From the NCBI RefSeq assembly GCF_003390325.1, contig NZ_QUOK01000012.1:62001-126000 (forward strand): a stretch of 64,000 nt of DNA, written 5' to 3'. The notes under the pieces are model-generated. The model saw only the letters and a list, made by a program, of their open reading frames with translations. It was not told where the DNA came from and did no database searches. Of the stretch, positions 42,848-51,614 are shown piece after piece (position 1 is the stretch's first letter; each line of letters begins with the position of its first letter). The stretch is from Rhodohalobacter sp. SW132. Lineage in GTDB: Bacteria; Bacteroidota; Rhodothermia; Balneolales; Balneolaceae. The translations under genes and the position numbers were made by a program.

Positions 42848-44632
42848 ATGAAATTACCCGAAATCACACCCTATATCTTTTTCACCGGCAAAGGCGGAGT
42901 GGGCAAAACATCCCTTGCCAGTGCAACGGCGGTTAAGCTGGTCGATGAAGGGAAATCTGTACTGCTCATAAGTACGGATCCCGCATCCAATCTGAAAGAA
43001 GTTCTGGAGAGCAATATCACCGAAAAGATTACGGAAGTAAACGGTGTGCCAAACCTGCACGCTGTAAATATTGATCCGGAGCTTTCTGCTGAGGAGTATC
43101 GCAACCGGGTAATTTCTCCCATGGAGGATATTCTGCCGGAACACGAGATTGAAAAGATCAGGGAGGAGCTCTCTGGTGCCTGTACCACAGAGATCGCCGC
43201 GTTTGATGAATTTGCCCGCTACGTAGCTGGGAATGAGGAGGAAGAGCCGTATGACATCATTATTTTTGATACAGCTCCCACCGGTCACACACTTCGTCTG
43301 CTCGAACTGCCTGCCGCCTGGAGTGATTTTATAGAAACAAATCCCGATGGAGCATCCTGTATTGGACCGTCATCTGCGCTGAAAACGAGCCAGGAACGGT
43401 ATCAAAAAGTGGTGGAACGTTTGAAGGATAAGGATGCCACAACAATTTATCTTGTAACGCGGCCTGATGAATCAGCGTTAAGAGAAGCGAACCGGTCCGG
43501 ATCAGAACTGGAAGAGATGGGGCTTGCTCATCAGATTCTGCTGATCAACGGTTATTTTGAGCCGGTGGATGAGTCTGACCCGTTTGCCCAAAAAATGAAA
43601 GAGATGGCGGACCGGACACTGGAAAATATGCCGGACCGACTCAAGCAGATGGATCAGCTGGTATTTCCGCTGCGTCCGTATAATCTGCTGGGCCTGGACC
43701 GGCTGAGAAAAGTTTTTGAACCTCTGGACAGAACAGAAATCAAAGAGAATAGCCAGTCTGTTTTAACGGAAGAACGGGAGAGCAACCTGCCCGATCTGGA
43801 TCAGCTTGTAGAGGATCTGATTGCTGAAAACGATCACGGCCTGGTGATGACGATGGGTAAAGGCGGTGTAGGAAAAACGACCGTGGCTGCTGCCGTGGCG
43901 CTGAAACTGGCTCAAAAAGGGTACCCCGTACATCTTACCACAACCGATCCGGCGGCCCATCTTCAGGATCACATTGGTGAAATGGAACTGCCTGAAAATC
44001 TGGACCTCGACCGCATCGATCCGGACGCCGAGAAATTGTCATACATCGAAAAAGTTTTAAAGCAGAAAGGAAAAGGCAAAACAGATGAAGAACTGAAACT
44101 CCTGCGGGAAGACCTGGAGTCACCCTGTACGGAAGAAGTTGCGGTTTTCCACGCCTTTTCAAAAGCAATCCATCAAGCCAAACGAAAATTTGTGGTGATG
44201 GATACGGCGCCAACCGGTCACACATTGATGCTGCTTGATACCACGGGAAGCTATCATAAAGAGGTATTGCGGAACAGTAATATGGCAGCAGGCAAACTGA
44301 AAACACCCTACATGTACTTGCAGGATCCGGAGTATTCCAAGCTGCTTATTGTGGCACTGCCGGAAACTACGCCCATCAGTGAGGCGGCGAAACTGCAGGA
44401 TGATCTGCGCCGATCGGGAATTGAACCGTATGCATGGATCGCCAACCAGAGTATGTCGGCCGCAAATGTAACGGATCCACTTCTGAAACAGCGTGCAGCT
44501 GAAGAGGTCCCGCTGCTGAAAAAAATTGAAGAGGAACATGCCAGCCGGCTTTACAGCATCCCGTGGATTGTAGAAGAGCGGGTATTGGAATCCCTGGTCC
44601 GTGATCCGGAAATTTCACAGCCAGCAGTTTAA
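42848..44632 (+). CDS. arsA: ArsA, arsenite/antimonite pump-driving ATPase
   Basis: 594 residues in two homologous halves joined by a linker, as in E. coli ArsA. Each half has a P-loop (FFTGKGGVGKTS near residue 12 and TMGKGGVGKTTVAA near 335) and the signature DTAPTGHT. Cys residues at LSGACTTEIA, GASCIGP and ESPCTEEVA correspond to the As(III)-binding set (Cys113, 172, 422). It accepts As(III) from ArsD and powers a membrane pump. No arsB or acr3 gene follows in this window, so the partner pump must be elsewhere. It sits between arsD and arsC in one operon. Confidence 0.96.
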   Translation: MKLPEITPYIFFTGKGGVGKTSLASATAVKLVDEGKSVLLISTDPASNLKEVLESNITEKITEVNGVPNLHAVNIDPELSAEEYRNRVISPMEDILPEHEIEKIREELSGACTTEIAAFDEFARYVAGNEEEEPYDIIIFDTAPTGHTLRLLELPAAWSDFIETNPDGASCIGPSSALKTSQERYQKVVERLKDKDATTIYLVTRPDESALREANRSGSELEEMGLAHQILLINGYFEPVDESDPFAQKMKEMADRTLENMPDRLKQMDQLVFPLRPYNLLGLDRLRKVFEPLDRTEIKENSQSVLTEERESNLPDLDQLVEDLIAENDHGLVMTMGKGGVGKTTVAAAVALKLAQKGYPVHLTTTDPAAHLQDHIGEMELPENLDLDRIDPDAEKLSYIEKVLKQKGKGKTDEELKLLREDLESPCTEEVAVFHAFSKAIHQAKRKFVVMDTAPTGHTLMLLDTTGSYHKEVLRNSNMAAGKLKTPYMYLQDPEYSKLLIVALPETTPISEAAKLQDDLRRSGIEPYAWIANQSMSAANVTDPLLKQRAAEEVPLLKKIEEEHASRLYSIPWIVEERVLESLVRDPEISQPAV

Positions 44633-44692
44633 AAATTGGAATTCTAAATTTAGTTCTAAAACCAAACGATCAAACAGAAGCTATTAAAATTT

Positions 44693-45301
44693 ATGAACCG
44701 GGAACTTCAAATCTTTATCCAGGAAATCGAAACCGAAATCTCTCAAATCGCTGAAGAGAGAAAAAAAGTGCTGGACGAGATTTCCGGTTATGTCCGAGAA
44801 AAAGTTAGGAAGGACGAACCTGCAAAACTGACGTTCATTTGCACACACAACAGTCGCCGCAGCACGATGGGTCAGATCTGGGCCGCTTCGATGGCGCACC
44901 ATTACGGTTTAAAACGGGTGGAAACCTTTTCCGGAGGAACAGAAACCACGGCGTTCAATCCACGGGCGGTTGCTGCAGTGGAGCGGGCCGGATTTACGGT
45001 AAAAAATAATGACGGAAAGAATCCACATTATCGTGTCTATTTTTCGGAGGATGCTGAACCATTGGAGTGTTTTTCCAAAACCTACGATGATCCGTTCAAC
45101 CCCCAAAAAGAGTTTGCTGCAGTGATGACCTGTTCTGATGCGGATCAAAACTGTCCGTTTATTCCCGGCGCAGAAAAACGGATATCGGTGCCCTACAGAG
45201 ATCCAAAGGAATCGGATGGTACAGGTAAGGAGAAAGAGATTTATGATGAGCGTTGCCGACAGATTGCCACGGAGATGGCGTATGTGATGAACCGGGTGTG
45301 A
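44693..45301 (+). CDS. arsC: Arsenate reductase, low-molecular-weight phosphatase type
   Basis: 202 residues. The catalytic loop CTHNSRRS (C-x5-R) in KLTFICTHNSRRSTMGQIWA and VETFSGGTETTAFNPRAVAA identify the phosphatase-fold ArsC group. Later PECFSKTYDDPFNPQKEFAA and VMTCSDADQNCPFIPGAEKR place the Asp and Cys near the end. About 45 extra N-terminal helical residues precede the usual start. It reduces As(V) to As(III) for the pump. It lies 60 bp after arsA and ends the operon before a convergent gene; the C-x(n)-C relay of thioredoxin-coupled forms is plausible but not clear. Confidence 0.9.
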   Translation: MNRELQIFIQEIETEISQIAEERKKVLDEISGYVREKVRKDEPAKLTFICTHNSRRSTMGQIWAASMAHHYGLKRVETFSGGTETTAFNPRAVAAVERAGFTVKNNDGKNPHYRVYFSEDAEPLECFSKTYDDPFNPQKEFAAVMTCSDADQNCPFIPGAEKRISVPYRDPKESDGTGKEKEIYDERCRQIATEMAYVMNRV

Positions 45302-45316
45302 GGTTTGAAATAAGCT

Positions 45317-45341
45317 CCGGTTCAATTTTTCTTTGAACCGG
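45317..45341. terminator. Hairpin between convergent arsC and an unknown gene
   Basis: The arms CCGGTTCAA (45317-45325) and TTGAACCGG (45333-45341) form a 9-bp perfect stem with a 7-base loop. Between convergent genes it could terminate both directions; there is only a weak T-run. Confidence 0.6.
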
Positions 45342-45358
45342 ATCTATTACGGGTTCAT

Positions 45359-45862
45359 TTACACTTCAACCACTACTTCTTCAGCGGTCAAATTGGACCG
45401 TATGTTTTTAATCCATCGTTCGGTAACACGCTCTTCATCACCAAACGTAAATCCCTCTTTTCCTTCAAAAATAGGAAGGTTTAGTTTTCGGGTTTGGCTT
45501 TTTTTCAACACGATCTGGATTCCAATGATCAGAATCTGAGACTCTGAGCCGTCATCAGCCCGCTTCTTTTGTTGATGCTTATAAAAAGAGCAGCTTTGAA
45601 TATCATCCAGCCCAATGAGGGTATCATTTCCACTTTTAAGGTGTAAGAACATGCGGTTGGGAATGTCTATTCCGATTGCGGTTCCATCTCTTAAAATTTC
45701 CGATGTATCAAACTTCAGGCCGTAATTTCGTGCTGCGTTTTCGAATACATTGCGTGTTTTGCTCTGCTTTCGCCACTGCGAAAATTGGTGCATCCCAATG
45801 GGTATGAAAAATGTAGAAAGTGCAGTGATACCAATCAGAATTGATGTTAAATCGATGTCCAT
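45359..45862 (-). CDS. Membrane-anchored protein of unknown function
   Basis: 167 residues. One N-terminal membrane helix (SILIGITALSTFFIPIGMHQ) is followed by a basic linker and a cytoplasmic domain with FENAARNYGLKFDTSEILRD, DTLIGLDDIQSCSFYKHQQK and IGIQIVLKKSQTRKLNLPIF. The latter part has a beta-rich pattern resembling PH-like domains used in membrane proteins, but this is weak. No motif is diagnostic. It converges with arsC and has its own promoter. I do not recognise a family. Confidence 0.65.
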   Translation of the reverse strand: MDIDLTSILIGITALSTFFIPIGMHQFSQWRKQSKTRNVFENAARNYGLKFDTSEILRDGTAIGIDIPNRMFLHLKSGNDTLIGLDDIQSCSFYKHQQKKRADDGSESQILIIGIQIVLKKSQTRKLNLPIFEGKEGFTFGDEERVTERWIKNIRSNLTAEEVVVEV

Positions 45863-45986
45863 CTCTATATAAATTTAAAGTCATAGGTAAACAGATTTCA
45901 CGATGGCCGTTTATCGTATCAACCGGGAGGGGAAATCTGCGTTTTAAATTGTGTCTGTTCGGGTGTTCATAACCCGTGAGAAGGAT

Positions 45987-46346
45987 CTACAGATGAGAAT
46001 GGAAGGGAAAGATGAGGTTGCGGACGGACTGACTGCTTTCGAAAAGCGAAGCCCGGATCAAATATTGAAATTGAGCAGAATACTTGTTTTTATTGGATGC
46101 CCAATCAGCAGAAATGGATGACCTGGGATCGATTTCAGATCGAACCTCAGATAGAGTTTCGGCGATGAACAACGCCGGATATTTAGTGCGGGAAATTGCA
46201 GAATCCTGATCACCCGTTAGGGAGGAATCAGAGTAAGTGTATCTCGATTCTTCTGTTTCTGAACTATGTAAATCTGTTCCATAAAGAAAAGATCCGCTCA
46301 GCCCGAGAAGGCAAAAAAGCACAGATATGTTCAGAATTTTGTTCAT
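45987..46346 (-). CDS. Small exported protein of unknown function
   Basis: 119 residues. MNKILNISVLFCLLGLSGSF then LYGTDLH gives a signal peptide, followed by a Ser/Asp/Glu-rich region and a basic C-terminus. No known domain is seen. The length, signal peptide and position between spaced genes support a real product, but composition is low in conserved features. A hairpin repeat follows upstream of it. Confidence 0.45.
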   Translation of the reverse strand: MNKILNISVLFCLLGLSGSFLYGTDLHSSETEESRYTYSDSSLTGDQDSAISRTKYPALFIAETLSEVRSEIDPRSSISADWASNKNKYSAQFQYLIRASLFESSQSVRNLIFPFHSHL

Positions 46347-46436
46347 GTTTAAAAGTTACGGAGATTTTTGCATTAAGTTTCTGTTCAATTTATTGAAGAG
46401 TCTCAGATGCAGTGACAGCCATGTTGGATGAGGGTC

Positions 46437-46600
46437 TTCACCGGATGAATTCGCTTCATCCGGTGAATTGCCCGACCTTTGCATTAATCATTATATAATC
46501 TGATAGAATAAGATTTAGCCCTGTCGACTCATCCGATGACGTGAAGTCAGCGGATGAGGATATTTCCTTAATACAAAATATGAGCGTTAACAAGACACTA
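46437..46600. repeat. Uninterrupted copy of the hairpin-bearing repeat (reverse orientation)
   Basis: It begins with a hairpin (arms TTCACCGGATGAA and TTCATCCGGTGAA, loop TTCGC, 46437-46467) and contains ACTCATCCGATGACGTGAAG followed by TCAGCGGATGAG (46530-46562). In reverse complement it matches 37322-37702 with the nested element removed (164 against 166 bp). It lies between two divergent genes and carries no coding frame. Confidence 0.78.
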
Positions 46601-46637
46601 ATTGTGATTATAAATTCATAAATTCTGCAAAAACCGC

Positions 46638-47405
46638 ATGCCCTTTATCCGAACGTTTAAACGCTACCTTGCCGGCCGTAAGGATTTTCCCGATGAGTAT
46701 GAGAGAATTCTTTACAGCAGAGTGCGTGTCTGGAGCCGTCTGAACAGCCGCAGAAAAGAGCTGCTCAAAGAGAGAATGAAGATTTTTATGGATGAAAAAA
46801 TCTTCGAAGAGTGCGGAGGATTGAAGCTCACAACCGAAATGAAGGTGGTTATTTCGGCATACGCCTGTGTGCTGATTCTGGAGGAGTCGTCGGATTTCTA
46901 CCCCGGCCTGCAGTCGATCCTGGTCTACCCGGATGATTACGTAGCTCCGGTTTATGAACATAACCCCGGCGGTGTGATTACCGAGGGAAATGAACGGCGG
47001 CAGGGAGAATCGTGGGACAGCGGCAACGTTGTGCTCTCGTGGGCCGATATCGAACGAACCACAATGTCTGATGGAAACAACCAAAACCTGGTCGTGCACG
47101 AATTTTCCCATCAGCTGGATCTGCAGTACGGTCTTTCAGGGGGCATAACACTTGAAGGAGAGGTGCTGAAGGGTGGAGACGAGTGGACCGAAGAGTTAGC
47201 AAAAACGTACAGGAAACTGGTGGATCTTGAACGATTTGGCCGTGAAGATGATCTCCTTGATATTTACGGGGCAACAAATCCATCGGAATGCTTTGCCGTA
47301 ATTATGGAGGCTTTCCTTGAAGCACCGCGAGATCTGTCGATAAAGTATTCCCGTCTATACCGCATGCTGAGTGATTTTTTCAAGATGGATCCGGAGCGGT
47401 GGTGA
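46638..47405 (+). CDS. mtfA: MtfA-type zinc peptidase (M90)
   Basis: 255 residues with the peptidase motif HEFSHQLD (His154, Glu155, His158 in VVHEFSHQLDLQYG). The preceding FYPGLQSILVYPDDYVAPV and the later DEWTEELAKTYRKLVDLERF and ATNPSECFAVIMEAFLEAPR are typical of MtfA (265 residues in E. coli). MtfA binds the Mlc repressor in enterics; the role in this lineage is unknown, but peptidase activity is likely. It is a single gene with a repeat upstream. Confidence 0.9.
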   Translation: MPFIRTFKRYLAGRKDFPDEYERILYSRVRVWSRLNSRRKELLKERMKIFMDEKIFEECGGLKLTTEMKVVISAYACVLILEESSDFYPGLQSILVYPDDYVAPVYEHNPGGVITEGNERRQGESWDSGNVVLSWADIERTTMSDGNNQNLVVHEFSHQLDLQYGLSGGITLEGEVLKGGDEWTEELAKTYRKLVDLERFGREDDLLDIYGATNPSECFAVIMEAFLEAPRDLSIKYSRLYRMLSDFFKMDPERW

Positions 47406-47470
47406 GCCAATTTCTAAGAACGCGTTTTCTATCTGTTTCGGGTATGATCCCTGGGATGCGAATTCAGTTG

Positions 47471-47517
47471 TTAACATTTAGATAATATTAACGGTGATTT
47501 CTTAACATATATTTAAC
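47471..47517 (+). promoter_or_regulatory. Pho-box-like direct repeats upstream of the porin gene
   Basis: TTAAC occurs at 47471, 47488, 47502 and 47513, and ATAAT at 47482, giving two pairs spaced exactly 11 bp apart (47471/47482 and 47502/47513). Similar 11-bp arrays precede pstS and the Na/Pi cotransporter, so PhoB-type binding is inferred. Confidence 0.55.
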
Positions 47518-47677
47518 GCAATTTAAAAGATCAGCAAAACGGCATCTGATTCTAAGCAGGTTTGTATTACGCATTGCTATATGGAGCAGACCCAGAGAAA
47601 TTTCCTGTTTCACCGTCATACTGGATTCAGTTCTCAATAATCATTAAACATATACTCGAGCAGCCAAGTTATAGACT

Positions 47678-48790
47678 ATGAATCTCTTTCCTGTAAAAGT
47701 TATATCCTCCTCTTATAAAGCCAGTGAACTTTATGAAGTCCACTCTGTTTTACACAAGTTACTGTTGGTGCTATTCATAAGCGGTACGATAGCAGCTACA
47801 GCTGATGCCCGTCAAATTTCAGATAAAGGGAGTTTGAGCGGCCTGCTCTACAGTGATTTTTATTGGATTGTCAACAATCATAACGAAGATCTGGAGGGTG
47901 AGAATGGATTTTGGGCCCGGCGTGTCTATCTCACCTATGATAACAACTTTTCGCAACATGTTTCCGCTCGGTTTCGCCTTGAAATGAATAGTCCGGGTGA
48001 TTTTTCAACAAATCAGAAGCTGGAGCCATATGTAAAAGACCTGTACCTGGACTGGGCAATAAATCAGAATCACTCTCTGATTGCCGGCCTGTCGTCGACA
48101 CCAACCTGGGCACTGGTCGAAAGTGTATGGGGATACAGATCTGTGGAAAAAAGCCCCTCTGATTTGCACAAATTAGGAAGTTCAAGAGATTTTGGACTTG
48201 CCCTGAAAGGAGAGTTTGGCGATAGAGGTAACCTGAAATATCATGCCATGATTGGAAACGGCAGCGGAACAGGTTCCGAAACAAACAAATGGAAAAAATA
48301 TATGCTCTCGTTAGGCTGGTGGCTTAGCGATAACCTGGTTGTGGAAGTGTATGGTGAATACAACCGTACAAGTGAAACAACTACCCGCAGTGCAGTTCAC
48401 GGATTTCTGGGATATGTATCTGATAATCTTAATGCAGGTGCCATGTACGTTGCCCAGAATATTACGGTGGATTTAGTGGGGATCAGTAACAATACCGAAA
48501 CCATTGATGTTGCTTCTATCTTTGCTAACCTTAAACTGGCTGACAAATGGACGGCACTCCTTCGGGCTGATCGTATGTTTACGGCAAACCCAAGAGGCCC
48601 CACCATTGATTACATTCCTTTTAGTGACCAGGCAGAATCAACATTTCTGTTATTTGGTGTAGATTTTGAGCCGGTTCGCAATGTGCATGTAATACCCAAC
48701 ATCGAAACTATTTTTTATGGTGAGGCACCGGATGGTACCACACCCAATTCTGATCTTATCTTTCGAACGACTCTCTCATACAGATTTTGA
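47678..48790 (+). CDS. Outer-membrane porin, probably phosphate-related
   Basis: 370 residues with an N-terminal export signal (LLVLFISGTIAATADARQ) preceded by a longer basic leader; the true start may be downstream. The body alternates hydrophobic and polar residues in beta strands (WARRVYLTYDNNFSQHVSAR, FRLEMNSP, SLIAGLSSTPTWALVE, LVVEVYGEYN) and ends with an aromatic residue (LSYRF), the outer-membrane insertion signal. It resembles phosphate-selective porin-type barrels. It lies upstream of the pst operon and is preceded by TTAAC repeats, which supports a phosphate role. Substrate is an inference. Confidence 0.82.
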   Translation: MNLFPVKVISSSYKASELYEVHSVLHKLLLVLFISGTIAATADARQISDKGSLSGLLYSDFYWIVNNHNEDLEGENGFWARRVYLTYDNNFSQHVSARFRLEMNSPGDFSTNQKLEPYVKDLYLDWAINQNHSLIAGLSSTPTWALVESVWGYRSVEKSPSDLHKLGSSRDFGLALKGEFGDRGNLKYHAMIGNGSGTGSETNKWKKYMLSLGWWLSDNLVVEVYGEYNRTSETTTRSAVHGFLGYVSDNLNAGAMYVAQNITVDLVGISNNTETIDVASIFANLKLADKWTALLRADRMFTANPRGPTIDYIPFSDQAESTFLLFGVDFEPVRNVHVIPNIETIFYGEAPDGTTPNSDLIFRTTLSYRF

Positions 48791-49304
48791 CCTGAGTACT
48801 TTTTTATATCGCCCTCCAAATATCGATTGGGCGCATATGAAGAATTGTCTTGCAGAGTTGCGGACCGTTTAAGAACTCTCCTGCCAGTGCTTACCTGGTC
48901 CCGGCCTGTCCCGAGCTTTGACTCGGGGTGTATTTTTCCGGAGAGGGGAGGCTGTGTGAGCATTGAGCGAAACACGTTAGGTTGTTCACATCTTCCAGTA
49001 GGGATGGCCTTGGCATAGCTACTTGCCGCCTGCCCGATTATTTCGGGAACACCTAAAAGTATGAGGCTATGGTAATTGTTGTAATCTCATAATTACGCTC
49101 TATCCACTCACAATAGAATAGAGCCATAAAAACTCAGAGTTGACCAAAAGTTATGGACTCTAAGTTGATACCCCGGTGATTCTGCATCGGGGAAGTTCAT
49201 AGCTAATAAAGAACCTTACGAGCACGTCGTGCAATTTGTACTGAAAAATTGAATATGTCGATTAACGTGTCTCAGCCCAATACAACTTTCAAGAAATAGT
49301 TAGA
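48791..49304. other. Intergenic region between porin and pst operon
   Basis: About 510 bp without a convincing gene. It contains a GC-rich CCCGGCCTGTCCCGAGCTTT segment (48900-48919) with weak resemblance to part of module C, and several short stem-loops. No tRNA or small RNA was identified with confidence. Confidence 0.35.
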
Positions 49305-49337
49305 TAACAGTTTGTTAATAGTTTGGTAACACAACCT
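49305..49337 (+). promoter_or_regulatory. Pho-box-like 11-bp direct repeats upstream of pstS
   Basis: Three consecutive units TAACAGTTTGT (49305-49315), TAATAGTTTGG (49316-49326) and TAACACAACCT (49327-49337) show an exact 11-bp period. A TACATAAT-like -10 box lies about 25 bp further (49364-49371). This arrangement fits activation by a PhoB-type regulator. Confidence 0.7.
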
Positions 49338-49413
49338 GTTTAGCTTGGTGGACTTAGATTCATTACATAATGAATCAAAATCACAGAGTTTCGCTCAAAT
49401 TAACATACCAAAC

Positions 49414-50535
49414 ATGAATAGTTCACGATTTTTTTTATTACTCCTCATTGGCGCGTTTCTTATGCTTTCCTGCGGAGGGAACGGTGACCATACTCCATCA
49501 GCGGATCGCGTTAACATTTTGGGAGCGGGGGCCACATTCCCCGCACCATTGATTACCGCCATGGCAGATGACTACAGAGATATTACCAACAGGCGGGTAA
49601 CTGTGAACTATCAGTCCATCGGTTCGGGTGGCGGAATTCGGCAGTTTATGGAACAGACTGTAATGTTCGGGATGAGCGAAGCATTTTTGTCAGAGGATGT
49701 TATGGCAGGTATCGAAAGTCAAACAGGCGGGCGTGCATTTAATCTGCCCATAACGCTGGCAGATGTTGTGCCGACATACAATCTTCCCGGTATTGAAAAG
49801 GGATTGGTATTTAACGGTGATGTGCTGGTTGGGATATTCCTGGGTGAAATCACGCGGTGGAATGCTCCCGAAATTGCTGAACTAAATCCGGATGTTGATC
49901 TTCCAAATCGCAGCATCACAGTGGTTCATCGCTCCGATGGCTCCGGCACAACTAACGTATGGACAAGTTACCTCAGCCGTGTTTCCGACAGATGGAGAGA
50001 GAGGGTTGGGTTTGCAACCAGCGTGAACTGGCCGACGGGGATTGGCGGTAATGGAAACGAAGGCGTAGCGGGAGCCGTATTGAACACTCCCGGCGCAATA
50101 GGATACAACAGCTTGTCTTACGCCATTCTAAACGACATGTCATACGGTTATTTAATGAATAGTTCCGGCAATGTAATTGAGCCGAGCTTTGAAGCCACAA
50201 CTGAGGCGGCTAATATCGAACTCCCCGATGATACCCGGATTCTGTTTACAAATACACCGGCTGAAAATGGATATCCTATTGCCGGGTTCGCCTGGATGCT
50301 GGTGTATGAAAATATGGATCAAAACAACGCAATCAGCAATCGAAATGAGGCGGAAGAGCTGCTGAATTTTATCATCTGGAGCATTACCGATGGTCAGGAG
50401 ATTTCAGAGTCACTCGGTTTTGCAAAAATTCCGGATACAGCCCATGAAAAAAATATTGCGATGATCCGGCAAATAAAATGGGACGGTGATGAAATCGGTG
50501 CAGAGATTTTGCGAGACCAGGGGATGATAGATTAG
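49414..50535 (+). CDS. pstS: Phosphate-binding lipoprotein PstS
   Basis: The reading frame is open from 49345 (TTG), but the ATG at 49414 gives a signal peptide with lipobox (LLIGAFLMLSCGG), so this start was chosen. It also lies after the Pho-box and -10 region. The mature protein has the PstS signature AGATFPAPLITAMADDYRDI and YQSIGSGGGIRQFMEQTVMF, then TVVHRSDGSGTTNVWTSYLS with the phosphate-contacting Ser/Asp/Thr cluster. About 373 residues. It delivers phosphate to the PstCA channel encoded just downstream. Confidence 0.95.
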   Translation: MNSSRFFLLLLIGAFLMLSCGGNGDHTPSADRVNILGAGATFPAPLITAMADDYRDITNRRVTVNYQSIGSGGGIRQFMEQTVMFGMSEAFLSEDVMAGIESQTGGRAFNLPITLADVVPTYNLPGIEKGLVFNGDVLVGIFLGEITRWNAPEIAELNPDVDLPNRSITVVHRSDGSGTTNVWTSYLSRVSDRWRERVGFATSVNWPTGIGGNGNEGVAGAVLNTPGAIGYNSLSYAILNDMSYGYLMNSSGNVIEPSFEATTEAANIELPDDTRILFTNTPAENGYPIAGFAWMLVYENMDQNNAISNRNEAEELLNFIIWSITDGQEISESLGFAKIPDTAHEKNIAMIRQIKWDGDEIGAEILRDQGMID

Positions 50536-50612
50536 AGTCAGGTCAATTGCATGACCTCCATTGATAATCTGATAAATAGTTGAAAATATGTATTTGAAGA
50601 AATTAGCCGCTA

Positions 50613-51614
50613 ATGGATCCTGAAAATTCGCAGTTAAGTAAAAAGAGAAGTTTCAGAGAAACGTACGTTGACGCTCTCTACAAGTGGCTGGGTGACAGAG
50701 TATTTACTACTGTAGTGGTTGGCTTGGGTATAACAATCATACTGATTACACTTGGTATGGCTCTTGTTCTGTACCTTGAGGGTAGCGATGCTCTGGGTGA
50801 ATTCGGTCTGTTCGGATTTATTCAGGGCACCACGTGGGACCCCGCCGTCCAGCTCCTGTTTGGCGCCTGGCCGTTTATGTTTGGAACACTGGTCACCAGC
50901 GTTTTAGCACTGGCAATCTCGTTTTTTCCGGCAATAGCGGTTGCCATCTTCTCAGCTGAATATGCGGCCGGATGGCTCGCCGAAATTATTGATAACCTGA
51001 TCAAGCTGATTGCAGCAATCCCGAGTGTGGTGATAGGAATCTGGGGAATATTTATACTCGCCCCCTGGCTCAGGGATACTATTTACGAACCGATTTACTT
51101 CTGGACGGAAACCAACTACCCGGACATGCTGCATATCCTTGGAAACCCAATGGGTTATGGGATGGCAACCGCAACGATTGTGCTTTCGTTGATGATTTTG
51201 CCCTACACAACCGCTTTGGCAAAGGATGCCATCAAGGCAGTGCCTAAAGATCAAAGAGAGGCTTCCTGGGCGCTGGGTTCCACAAGATGGGAGGTGATCA
51301 GAATGGCAGTTATTCCCTACGCACGTGGCGGAATCATGGCTGGTGCAATTCTCTCCTTAGGCCGGGCAATCGGTGAAACAATGGCGGTGGCGATGTTAAT
51401 CGGAAATAAAAATACCCTTCCATTTTCGGTATTCGGTGCCGGCGCAACCATGCCGTCGGTAATTGTAAACGAGTTTAGAGAAGCGGTGGAAAGCCTTCAC
51501 CTTTCAAGCCTGATGGCAATCGGATTTGTACTCTTCCTGATTGCCCTCATCGTTAATCTGACAGCGGCCTACATTCAACGCAGGCTTTCAATTGATGGGG
51601 GACAGGTTATATGA
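50613..51614 (+). CDS. pstC: Phosphate ABC transporter permease PstC
   Basis: 333 residues with about six membrane segments and an N-terminal cytoplasmic tail. SYFPAIAVAIFSAEYAAGWL-like and AIPSVVIGIWGIFILAPWL segments, and PKDQREASWALGSTRWEVIR carrying the EAA loop that contacts PstB, are diagnostic. The stop overlaps the start of pstA by 4 bp (ATGA), which indicates coupled translation. It forms the phosphate channel with PstA. Confidence 0.95.
   Translation: MDPENSQLSKKRSFRETYVDALYKWLGDRVFTTVVVGLGITIILITLGMALVLYLEGSDALGEFGLFGFIQGTTWDPAVQLLFGAWPFMFGTLVTSVLALAISFFPAIAVAIFSAEYAAGWLAEIIDNLIKLIAAIPSVVIGIWGIFILAPWLRDTIYEPIYFWTETNYPDMLHILGNPMGYGMATATIVLSLMILPYTTALAKDAIKAVPKDQREASWALGSTRWEVIRMAVIPYARGGIMAGAILSLGRAIGETMAVAMLIGNKNTLPFSVFGAGATMPSVIVNEFREAVESLHLSSLMAIGFVLFLIALIVNLTAAYIQRRLSIDGGQVI

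Noticed and set aside
48827-49018. 63-residue frame downstream of the porin gene
   Set aside because: It covers GC-rich repeat-like DNA and has no protein features.
49345-49413. TTG start for pstS
   Set aside because: It lies immediately after the Pho-box array and before the likely transcript start; the ATG at 49414 gives a proper lipoprotein signal.
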